Position numbers and translations under genes: made by a program
Shown here: positions 12,354 to 23,021 of the stretch, one piece after another
Layout: every line of letters begins with the position of its first letter
Position numbering within the stretch: the first letter of the stretch is position 1
The notes under the pieces: model-generated
Seen by the model: the letters and a program-made list of their open reading frames with translations, nothing else
Told to the model about the DNA's origin: nothing
The model's database searches: none
Origin: Cercis canadensis
Taxonomy: Eukaryota; Streptophyta; Magnoliopsida; Fabales; Fabaceae
Reading direction: 5' to 3'
Assembly: GCA_003255065.1 (NCBI GenBank)
Contig: QAOA01003202.1
Span: 219,791-283,790, forward strand
DNA length: 64,000 nucleotides

Positions 12354-15300
12354 TCATGTGAAATTGCGAAGAAATGCTAGGAGGGTAGCTACAAGTAAGG
12401 TTATCCACTGGAAATTATAGGCACTGTAAGATTCAGAACCAGAAGTGCGAATCTCAATTGGAAATCTGCAATGATTCATTGAAGGATCAACAGTTGTGAT
12501 TAAACCCAGACCCCCAAAGTCACAGCTTTCCACTTCCTGATCATGCTGCTGATAGTAGCTATTAAAAGCATATGATACGTTACTGGGCCAGGTGATGTTA
12601 AAGCAAGATCCACCAGGAGATAGTGCAGTACAATCAGCATTTGAACAAGCCTCTAATGCACTGGCAGTTGCATTAGACAAGTCTTTATTGTTGTTCACAA
12701 CACACCACTTAGAAGAAAGATACTCAACATTTTGTGCATTAACAAGGCCTTTTGAACCCTGGCCAAGATCAACACGGTACTTTGCTTGGCCATCAAAAGT
12801 AAATAAACCCCAATGCCTCTCAAAGTTTCCGGAAGCAATGTTCCTTTGGTCCTCGTCAAGAAGGCTTAAAATGTATGTTTCAATTGGAGGTTGCCGTGGC
12901 CTAAGTGGGGTCCCCAAGTTGCTATGAAGATGGTTCATCAGACCTTTCATGAAGGTCTCTGCAAGGTATGAGGTTGCATTGGCCGCTCCATCTGTTGGCC
13001 AACCAATCTTTGCCACAACAATATCCATATCTGGAAATCCTACTGTTGATAATGCAGTCACCACAGTATCAAAGCATAAGTCAAAGCTATTTTTGTATGT
13101 TCTATGGCTATCATTATGGGGCCGTGCAGCTTCTTTAAAGAGGGCAAAGTCCAGTGAAATGTTTTTGTTTTGAAGGAGAGTCACAAAGGGAGATATGGTC
13201 ACAAAGAAAGGTGATCTATGCTTGTTAAGAAAAGCAAGGAGCTCAATCATAGTTTTGTTGAGGTCAGGCCTGAAGTGAGCTTTGGAGGGAAGGCTAGATT
13301 CTGACTGGAAACTGTCAAAACTGCATGGAACAACAACTTTAACATTTCTGTCCAATTTTGCTCTTGCTAAAGCAGACTGAATATTTGCAGCTGCTCCAAT
13401 GACGAAGGGATGAAACTGCTCACCATAACTTTGCAGAAATGGTTCATCACCAACAGCAACATATCTGCAGAATTTATATTCAGAACCATATCTAGAATGA
13501 ATCATTCTTCAGAGATACATAATTTATTTTCTTTTTCAGTTTTAACTAGATAAAGGAAACAAAAAAGAATTCGTGGTATAGGTAAGTGGTTCTAGCCAGA
13601 CTGCCAGAGGATACCTCCTAAACAAATTTCTTCTCAAGTTTTTTCCAGTTTCTTTTAGCTGATTAAACCAGAAAGAAAGAGAAAAGTGAGACAAGATCAT
13701 CTTTCCATCAGAACCAGAAGCTCATTCCCCAATAAGGATAGCTCGCATCAAGTTGTTGCTTCTTTTGGACTAATTGCATCAGTTCCATTATCAAGCAGTA
13801 AGCATTCTTTCATTAGATTCTACCTTCTGAAATATTCCCTGAAGTCTATTGTGACAAAGGAAGGGCGCTCGCACTATAATTGCAGAGGGAAGAATTACAG
13901 ATAAGAGAATGTGTGCTCAGATTGCATTCTAAGTAAAAAGCTCAAACAGCATGAGAACTGTTTGACTGAAGCCAGGAGAATGACGTGTAGTCTTACTGTC
14001 TTAGTAACAAATGATGTTACAGGAGTTAAGAGTACTTAATTTGGTGCTTCAAACATTCTCATTGATAACTGATCTAACAGTTAATATACACAGGCAATCA
14101 AGGAAGAAAGAGAAGAATTGAACCAGCCTAATAAAAAAACAAAAAAAATCTTTACATCAAGACCCCAAACATGAATAATGAATTTGTAGATTGTAGATCA
14201 TCAAGCCTAACAGACAACTCCAGCATTTGAAGCCATCAACAGTTACTAATCTAAACGGAAAAAAACAACATTTCATGCTCCCTGCAAGCACACCAAAAAG
14301 TTTGTTAATCCAAAGGTAAACTCTTTAACCCCAGCTTAAACCCTCCATCAGAGATCAAATATGCTACACTTCCTATTTTTGGACTTAGACAACAATTTTA
14401 ACAGCTTTTTGACTGTGCCATGCCCACTTCAGGAAGCAATATTACATATGGCGGCTAGACTGCTAGGTAAGAGGAAGTTGCAAGTTGGCAGTGGAGAACA
14501 TATGACCACATTCCTATCTAAGTTTAGAAACTGCTAAGCCAGCTGGTTAATGAAGAAAACAAGCAACGGTTTAGTTAAAGAAGGAAACTCAAGCAATCTG
14601 AAATTAGCTTGTTTTCTTCATGGTATGGCCTCAAAAAGTACTATAACCAACTTCTATTTAAAAAAAGACAACACAAAACAAAAACAAAATATGATTCTGC
14701 AGTTGTTTATATTCATTTCCGAAAAATACCAGGCAAGTTATAGAATCCCTAATAATTATGGAGAAAATCTGTATCTTGATGTCTATTACATTGTTCTCTC
14801 ATTTATTAACCCTCCGCTCTTAAATCTTAAGCAGTCATTAACTTCCTTTATCTAATTTATCAAATTTGAAATTTAATCACCATTAGTGTTTATATAGGAT
14901 CATCAGTTTACAAGAAGGAAGAATCACAAGGAAACAGGCAACCATGTATGAGATATAAATTCAATGGAAAATAAAAGGAAACCAAAATCTTCTAGAAGCA
15001 AAATAGAGAAACAAATGGGAAAAGGAGAGAAGAAACCTGGATAACCCACATATCCGCTTGCTCATATAATAGCATTTACTTTCTCTTGTGAAGAAAAAAA
15101 TGACCCAGAAATCAAAGAGCAATTTTTAAATAAACCCATTATTTAACAAACAAAAAGAACGAAACAGAACTTACTCGATTCGAACTCCTGCTCCCCCATT
15201 AGAAATGTAGCGAGTGACATTATCATGAACCCAACTCTCAGCAGCCTTCTTGGAGGAGTTGAAGCTTCTAAGCATAGTGTTAGGAATGCCCACAGTAACA

Positions 15301-15509
15301 GCAATATTAGACCCAGAAAGTGCTTGAAGAACATCAGAGTTGGCATCAAAGAGCTTGACTTTGTTGATGTTGTTGGGCTTCAAGAGCTTCACCGCCTTGG
15401 GCGGTGGTAGCGGGTGGGATGCCATGGTACCCCAGTTCATACCCACAGCTTGAGCCCTCCAAGCAATGGTGAAGAAGGTAAGAATGATTAAGCAAGAATA
15501 GGTGGGCAT
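12354..15509 (-). CDS. GH17 glucan endo-1,3-beta-glucosidase-like protein with X8/CBM43 domain and GPI tail
   Basis: Two exons, 15509-15175 and 13464-12354, with a 1,709-bp GT/AG intron (phase 2), give 481 aa. A signal peptide covers about residues 1-21, followed by VGMNWGT, the usual GH17 start. The acid/base Glu is E119 in VAVGDEPF. The nucleophile position, normally Glu before xGWP, is Lys264 in VVAKIGWPT, so hydrolysis is doubtful. The X8/CBM43 callose-binding domain spans about 364-448 (KWCVV, ADCTALSPGGSC, YAFNSYYQ, CDFGGLG, CRFPIEI). A hydrophobic C-terminus follows (about 457-481, ITLLVATLLAFL), as in GPI-anchored cell-wall or plasmodesmal glucanases. It lies between the TAF15b-like and CCR-like genes, all on the minus strand. 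Confidence 0.92.
13465..15174 (-). other. Large intron of the GH17 gene
   Basis: The donor is GTAAGT at 15174 and the acceptor is TTCTGCAG at 13465. The content is AT-rich with no recognisable gene or transposon. Short open frames inside it have no family features. Confidence 0.85.
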
Positions 15510-16551
15510 TTCGGGGTAGAATCAGAGTGAGAGTGAATTTGAGGATGCTTAGGAAGGAGGAGGGTTCTGATTCTGAAAAAGGAAGCAAATAAAATGAGTG
15601 GCAATTTTGAGTGGGGCTTTGTTGCAGTTGTATTTAATTCATAAAATTATTTGGAGCCTTGTTGTTTGATGCTGAACTGAAGCGAGCAGTGGAAGGAATC
15701 CACCGAGTGATGACCACAAACAAAAAAATCCAGTGCGTGCACCAGAGAGTGTGAACAAGACATTCCAAGGGACATTCATTCCCTCTCGTGATTTAATTTG
15801 GGCAATTGCTGATGGCAGAATTAACGCAGGCCCAATGCTGGCAAGGGGCAGCTTACTAACTACCAAGGAAGTGTACATTAGAAACTTGAAAAGTTTTAGG
15901 GGGCTCTAAAATTGGATACTAGTCACAGTGTATAACTATTCTTCATAATCAGTAACTATTTACAGTTTTATATCACCAATGATTATTCAATCTTTACTCT
16001 TTAGTAGTTATACATTAACCACTAGTCACATAAAATTTTAAATGGCTACTGATCAATGACTAAAGTGTAATCCTGTAACTTTATAACCCACTTAATTTTT
16101 TTTTTATTTAAGTCTCCTTATAATAATTCTCCCTTAAACTTTTCTCAAAATATTATTTTTTTTTTTTGGTTTTTTCCGGTATAGAATTTGAATTCAAACC
16201 TCTTGCAACCTTCTCACACTCCTTCACAAAATATTTAAAAACTCTTCCCAGATCATGTTCATCAGATTTATATATATATATATATATATATTGTTATCTT
16301 CATTCTATAAATAAATTTTTTTCTCTCCAGCTCAAGATTATATATACAATATATTTTTCACATAAAAATAAAATCAAGTACTAATTAGACACTCACTAAA
16401 GTCCGGTTTAGGGATAAGACCAAATCAGCAAGTAATAACGTTAAGAGGCTTCAACTGGACTTTACATATATATTGAGGAAACAACTCATTATACAGACTC
16501 AAACCATCCACTATAAGTATTCATATTGCAGCCCAAATGGAAGCAACGTCT
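15510..16551. other. Intergenic spacer with a (TA)n microsatellite
   Basis: This stretch holds the promoter of the GH17 gene (minus strand) and the 3' flank of the CCR-like gene. A TATATA microsatellite of about 22 bases lies at 16,268-16,291. No further gene is seen. Confidence 0.6.
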
Positions 16552-19500
16552 TTAAGAAATGAATCCTTTGCTCTTCAAACTATCTACTGCTTCCTTTATA
16601 ATTTGCTCCATTGGAATGAATTGTAAACCCAACTCAATCAGTTTCTTTGATGCATCCTTTGCTCTCAACAGTCCTGGTTGGGTATCTCTTGCCAATCTAC
16701 ATAGAAAAAGAGCATACTTTAGCTTTTAACCTGATTGGAGCAATCTCAGCTGATAAAAGGTCAACCTAAATGGTAAGCCCAGCAAAATCGCCCATCATGA
16801 AAAAGTTTTCATCAAGGATTGCAAGTCTATAATCACTTGTAACACTTCAATGTCCTATAATTTGATTGAGATGACAATATACTGGAGGTTCAAGCAGAAG
16901 ATGTACTTCAAATCCCACCTTTGTTGACTAATAACTTTTTTTTTTTTTCTTTTTGCATGTATATGGAGGAAGTAGACTATAATATGCACTGTTCATTGCA
17001 GCAGATTAATTATGCTATGGTAGAACTAAAATTCATAATTGACATATGAAAGCAGTATCTGATAAATGATAATTTATGGCATAAAAAATTAGTAAAAGGA
17101 GGGGTGTTTGCTCTGCATATGAAACAAGTTGCTTGGTGTCAAATAAGGAGGGATGTTTATTTATGAATTCAGGCAGATAAGCAAGACCCTTACTCAGTGT
17201 CACCACTAATTTTTTGATTATTTAACCTGAGATGATTACATTATTTTGTCAATGCATTTGCAAGTGTTTGGTTTACTTACCTAGGAACATTATATTCAGG
17301 ATAAAGTTCAGCAACCTTTGCCACAAAGTCACCATAGTGAGAGATAGCTTCAACGCACAAATGCCTACCAGCTGCTGCTTTGTTCTCATACACCAAAATA
17401 TGTGCTAAGGCTACATCTTTAAAGTGCACTGATCCCATAAAGAAATTCTCATATGTTTCAGTGCAGCCTGCAACAGGGAGAAAAACACAATTGTTAGTAA
17501 CCCTAACAATCAGAAAGTTTATACAAGTTTAGTATTTGCATTTGGGGCAACAATGATTACCAAATTTCAGAGCCAGCAATGCTTTGGAGAAAAAAAAGAC
17601 TAAGGCATAATCAAATAGGTTGATCTTTATAAAGCATGACAAGAAGAAATAATCTCTTATCAACTACGGCTACTAAATGTATATTCACTTGGGACCAACA
17701 TACTTGGTAGCTGTATTAGCACTATGTTAAGGGATTTGCAGTTTTGCATGGCTACTTGGCAACTTTGCTACTTGCTAGTGCTAAGCAAGGGGCTTTCCCT
17801 TTCACATAGATGGGTAGGGCAGAAATAAAGTCAGACATCAAGAGATTAGGAATACAAGCATTCCTACAAATACATGTAAATAGAGTGGAAACAAAGCAAA
17901 CAAGCTGAGTAGGATAACTGATACCTATTGAAGACAGTCAAACCCATAACCAAGGAAACAAATCAAGATATCAGGGGGAACGAAAATCATGACCCATTCA
18001 TGCTGCAATCACTCCTAAAGAGCAAGAAAAATAGGCATCAATCAAGGAATTATGTCAGAAATCATATCTCTGAAATTCTATTTGTTGTCATATCATTCTT
18101 GTATATATGTGTAAACCATGGTATAGATTAGTAGTGCAATACACGTTCCTTTCCTCACAAATCACTCTTGCTGTCTTATAATACCCATTCTTTCAGCTTT
18201 CAGGGATAGAAGTTACAACACCACTGCTTACTGCATCAAATTTGACAGACCAATGGTACATCTATAATCAAGTTAAGCATATCCCCACTGAACTTCATGG
18301 AATAACAAATAACTTCACCTATGAGTGCAGAAAATGTTAGACGAAAATTGCAAGTATTTAGCTCATTTGCTGCTCATATTTACCTTGAAGAAGACGCACA
18401 AGCATTATCATGCTTGCATTAAGTCTTGGTGAAATAACAGGGCCCATCACTGTGCCAGGATTGACCACCACAACATCCAAACCTTTCTCCTTGGAAAATT
18501 CCCAAGCTGCTTTCTCAGCTAGTGTTTTCGACAGTGGATACCATAACTGACCCATAGTGGTAGTTTAAAGTTAAAGTTATAAACTTATACTTCATAAGTA
18601 CCAAACCCATACAATAAAGCAAACAAATTCACTCACTCCCTTTTGCTTGCAGTATTCAATGTCAGTCCAGCAATCCTCTCTCTTAACCACATCAGCTGGC
18701 CAATTAGGGCTCGGAGTAATAGCTGAGATTGATGAAGTAACCACCACGCGCCCAACCCCTGCTTCCTTCGCCGCTGTGAGTACATTGAGAGTCCCTTTAA
18801 TCGCCGGGTCCAGAAGCTCCTTCTGCGAAATACATACTCAGAAAATTACACAATTTACAGTAGACAATAACAAGAAATTCTGGGTTTTATCTACTGAATT
18901 AGGAAATGCGAGAAAATTTAAAAATTGTATGGTGAAAAGAAACTAATAAGAAATTATGGGTTCTATCTACTAAATTAGGAAATGCAAGAAAATTCAAAGA
19001 ATGTATGGTGAAAAGAAATAAATGAGAAATTTTGAGTCTTATCAATTGAAGTAGGAAATGCGAGAAAAATTCAAAGGACGTAGAGTGAAAAGAAATTAAT
19101 GAGAAATTCTGGGTATTATCCATTGAAGTGAGAAATGCGATAAATTCAAAGGCTGTACGGTGAAAATTGAACCTGAGGATCTTGGACTTGATCGACGATG
19201 CAAGGAGAGGCGAGATGGAAGACGCCGGCGCAGCCATTGACGGCGGCGACGATGGAGTTGAAGTCGAGGAGATCGATCTGGAAGAGATGGAGGCGAGTGT
19301 CTGCTCCTTCTAGAGCTTCTAAATGTTTCGTTTCATTCTCATCCTCTGCAAGTGCATGAACAATTAATTTCAAGGCGTTGTGGATTTCGCTTCTATTATT
19401 CAGAAAGTGGGAAAACAAAATAAAATGGAAAGCAGACGAATGGTAACTGAGATCTTTAACGGTGGCGTGAACGGTATAGCCGCGATGGAGAAGGAGAGAG

Positions 19501-19556
19501 ACAAGCCATGATCCAATGCAGCCGCTGCCCCCTGTTACACACACCACCTTCGACAT
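16552..19556 (-). CDS. Cinnamoyl-CoA-reductase-like NAD(P)-dependent SDR
   Basis: Extended short-chain dehydrogenase of the DFR/CCR family. Six exons: 19556-19448, 19345-19173, 18822-18637, 18546-18384, 17467-17281, 16696-16552. All sites are GT/AG, phases agree, and the CDS is 963 nt (320 aa). The Rossmann motif TGGSGCIG is at 8-15. Catalytic Ser lies at 124-125 (VVVTSSISAI), and Tyr159/Lys163 sit in YPLSK. The true CCR signature NWYCY is absent (LWYPLSK instead), so it belongs with CCR-like or aldehyde-reductase relatives and the substrate is unknown. The start chosen gives MSKVVCVTGG; an in-frame codon 11 residues upstream is less family-like. From memory it corresponds to Arabidopsis AT5G58490. 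Confidence 0.9.
18868..19166 (-). repeat. About 64-bp minisatellite in CCR-like intron 2
   Basis: Four diverged copies of a unit share GAGAAATTCTGGGTTTTATC, GAAATGCGAGAAAATTCAAA and TACGGTGAAAAGAAA. The array fills most of the intron between exons 2 and 3 and ends just before the donor of exon 2. Confidence 0.7.
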
Positions 19557-19723
19557 CTTACTCCTGCTGCAGTACCCTTTCCACTTCACAGTTGCAGTAA
19601 CACAAGTGCAATGCTATATTGTCTACACTTACCACACACTAATCTGATCACTTCTTCACACTTCGGTAGACTGTTGAAAGCCAGTGTAAAAAGTAAGGAT
19701 TTTGTTAAGCTACCATCATAAAG

Positions 19724-20274
19724 TAGGCTTAATTACAATTTTAATCTTCTTATTTTAACAACTTAAATTTTTTGGTCATTTTTATCTAAAAGTGAACACT
19801 TTAGTTTTTTTATATTCATAAAATATACAATTTTGGTCATTTTGTTTTTGAGTAAAATTTTTTAGGTCTATTTTAAGGTGTAAAATTTTTTGATTCATAA
19901 TTTTACCGTTCAAATTGAAGAACTACGTGTTTTGAACCTCTCTACAAAATTTTAGCTCAATCNCAATCTAACGGTGAATAAATCTAGATCTGCAATTAGA
20001 TGAAAATTTCTAGTTTTAGTATTTTGAGTTAAGTCCCACGGTTAGATCGAACTAAAATTTTGTGGGGAGATTCATAAGATGTAACTTTTTAATCTGAATG
20101 GTGAGATTATGAATTAAAAAAATTTACATCTAAAACTAGATTCAAGAAATGACGGAATGACCAAAATTACACATTTTATGGATATAAAGTGACTGAATAC
20201 TTCATTTTTAAACAAGAGAAAACCAAAAAATTTAAATTGTTTAAATAGGAAGATCAAAATTGCAATTAAGCCTA
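19724..20274. mobile_element. Fold-back MITE with long terminal inverted repeats
   Basis: The left end TAGGCTTAATTACAATTTTA is mirrored at the right end by AAAATTGCAATTAAGCCTA. The inverted similarity continues inward for most of the element (ACGGTGAATAA against its inverse, AACTAAAATTTTGTGGGGAG against CTCTACAAAATTTTAGCTC). There is no coding capacity. A clear target duplication was not found. One N lies inside at 19,963. Confidence 0.65.
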
Positions 20275-20585
20275 AAAAAATAAGGTATTACTACTCCATC
20301 AAATTGGGTAGGTTTAAGTGGAAACCATCCACTGAATTTGGTATCATTGAGAAAATTTCAAAAAATTGAATCACTNAGAGTGACTGAATAGTTCATTTTT
20401 AAACAAAAGAAAACCAAAAAATTTAAATTGTTTAAATAGAAAGATCAAAATTGCAATTAAGCCTAAAAAAATAAGGTATTACTACTCCATCAAATTGGGT
20501 AGGTTTAAGTGGAAACCATCCACTGAATTTGGTATCGTTCAGAAAATTTTAAAAAATTGAATCACTAAATATATACAAGAACAAA
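20185..20585. repeat. About 190-bp duplication flanking a single N
   Basis: Sequence before the N at 20,376 (starting GTGACTGAATACTTCATTTT) recurs after it, with the same order through CCATCAAATTGGGTAGG and only a few mismatches. It includes a second copy of the MITE end. Overlapping contig ends or two haplotypes joined end to end are the simplest explanation. Confidence 0.75.
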
Positions 20586-22375
20586 CAATTTTTTATAAAA
20601 TAGAATAATGACACAATATAAAAAAGGTGCCAAACTCTATTTTTTTTTGGGTAAAAGTTAAATTTTTTTGTTTGGCAAGTATTCTTATATGTTATTTCAT
20701 ATACTATGAGACTCAATTTTTTGATATCTTCCCAACATCAAATTCACCTAGTGAATCCCACCGAAACCACCCGACTATATGCGAGTAACGCTATCCCCAT
20801 TTTTTATAATGGAAAGATAGCAATCACCAAAAGATAAAAAAGTGTGCAACAATCCTTAACGTTATAATGGCAAAGTACTTTGTTAATACTACTAACTAAG
20901 TACTAACATACTAGAATTGACATTATCTTATACTTGCCACATATAGCAGCATCTTTTTTTTTTTTCCCTCTTTGTAATTATAATATCATCTAATTTAACT
21001 AACTTTGCTTATAATTTGAGTGAATTTCTTTAAACTTTTTATGTATGAGTAAGATTTTTCACATAATCTCAGAGTTATGTTATCGATACATTAGATTGTT
21101 TTACATTTTTGTAACCCACTTAATTATTATTTTTTGATAGCTTAAATCTAATATGGCCTCATAATGTAGGACATTGTGAGCAATTTAGTACCATTTCCCT
21201 AGATTTGATTTTGAAAGCAAAGTAGCACAAAAACCATGGTACAGTTACTTGAGAAAAGAATGCATAAATTCACCACAAACTTTGGATCCAATAGCAATAC
21301 CCTTAAATTAAGAAAAAATTAAAATTTAAAATTAGCCAAGTCAATGACTTGTGAGTTTAACAGCACTCCATTTAATTATAAGCACTAAAGGGTTAATTTT
21401 AAGAGTTTTAGTTTTGACATATATTTCCCTTTCCTAGTGCCATTGTAACCAAAGAAAAATTAAAATTAGCCAAACTCTTAATAAATTAAGTTGAATATAT
21501 TGCAAACTTTCTTAATTTAAGAAAATATTAAAATTGAATCTAAGAAATCACGATAGATTCATAAAATTTTCTCAAAGTTACTTTTGGAAGTTTTGAAATC
21601 AAGATATAACTCTTAGATTGAGTGATTTAGACCCCGTTTAAATAGCATAACTTAAAGTTTATTAAAACTTTTCTCCTATCATAAATCTTTATATATAACT
21701 AAAGGGGAATTCTACCATACTACATGAGTATGTTATACTACACTAATGTGATAAATATACATAGTTTTCATATTTTATTAGATATAAAATATAATTTATT
21801 TAATTTTTTAAATAAACTTAAAAACAGTTAATTTGTACATATGTCATTCATTTATTGGTTATTTTTATGTAGTATGACATNCATATTACATAAATACTAA
21901 AAATATCTAAGAAATCTCCATAACTAAAATTATATTTAGATAAATTTATGTAAATAGGTTATTGTCCTTCCAAAAGCTGCTTTTAACTTAGAAGCTGTTA
22001 TTTTAGACTTGCCCCGTGCCAGTGTTAAAAAAGGATGACCGGTAAACTGTTTTTAATATTTTTGAGACAATAATATCCCCATTCCCATCGTCCCTGAATA
22101 CCATGCTTGTCTGTTAAGCAGTGTATGATGTAAGAGGATTGTAGTATGCTATCTAATTCTTGGTTACGGAAGACTAGCAGGTCTATATTGTGTCAAATCT
22201 GTTTCTTCAATTTCACTATTTCTGTTCTTTGGGCTCTACGAATTGAAGAACTTTAGAGAGCTATTAGGCATTTTTTGGAGCTATGATCGAGTTTTATCTA
22301 AAATCACTTTTATATAGTATTTGTCATGTGGGTGCTACAGTCCTTCTTGGCCCTTTGTCTTTTATATAGTATTTG
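20586..22375. other. AT-rich spacer, no gene
   Basis: No gene is recognised. Around 21,460-21,570 the sequence matches the two edges of the LINE insertion (28,770-28,820 and 43,396-43,490), so it marks the left part of the duplicated NLR unit. A single N lies at 21,881. Confidence 0.55.
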
Positions 22376-23021
22376 TCAAGTTTTAGTAGTTGATTACACC
22401 CCTTTGAAAAATAAGATAAAAAAAGCAAGTCATTTAACGTCAACCAACTCAATTAAATTAACACTGATACTAACAATAATTAAGATGATAATTAAGCAAC
22501 GTGCTTATCACAGACATACTTTCAAGAGTTTATTGGAAAGCAAGAATGGAAAAAGAGAAACAGTCTACAATAGTGTTTTGGGGTGTTTCCTGCATGATTT
22601 CTTTTATTCCAACTCTCCATCCACTAGCTGTTTTACTCCATGAGTCTGCTTCAAGATAAACATGCAGGCCACTTTCAACTGGAAGGACGAAAAATAACTA
22701 CTTTTTTTATTTTTTTTCCTTAATAAAAACTACTAAGGCTACAAAGCACAAAAGAGAACAATGTCCACCACACAACCTAGGTAGGAAAATCAGGAACAGA
22801 AATTTGATCGCCCAAAAGGAAACCAACCAGTCTCTTTGCGACAAAGCTCAATCTTGTATAACAGTAGAGATGAGCAATGATGAATGATTGCACAACCATC
22901 TTTAGGTAAATTTGATAATAAGCATCCTAGAAATTCTCTTGAGAATAAAGGAATAAAGGTGTATATATGCACATGTATGAAAAGGTACCAGTTATAGTGT
23001 GAAGCGACGACATGTAATCTC
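22376..23021. repeat. NLR 3' flank, copy 1 of duplicated segment
   Basis: This stretch aligns by eye with 43,487-44,118: the same GTTGATTACACCC start, GGAAACAGAGAAACAGTCTA region, GCAGGCCACTTTCAACTGGA and ACAACCTAGGTAGGAAAATC. It shows that the NLR duplication included 3' flanking DNA. Confidence 0.85.

Noticed and set aside
22326..22643. Plus-strand 105-codon frame in the NLR 3' flank
   Set aside because: Not preserved in the duplicated copy at 43.5 kb, so not a conserved gene.
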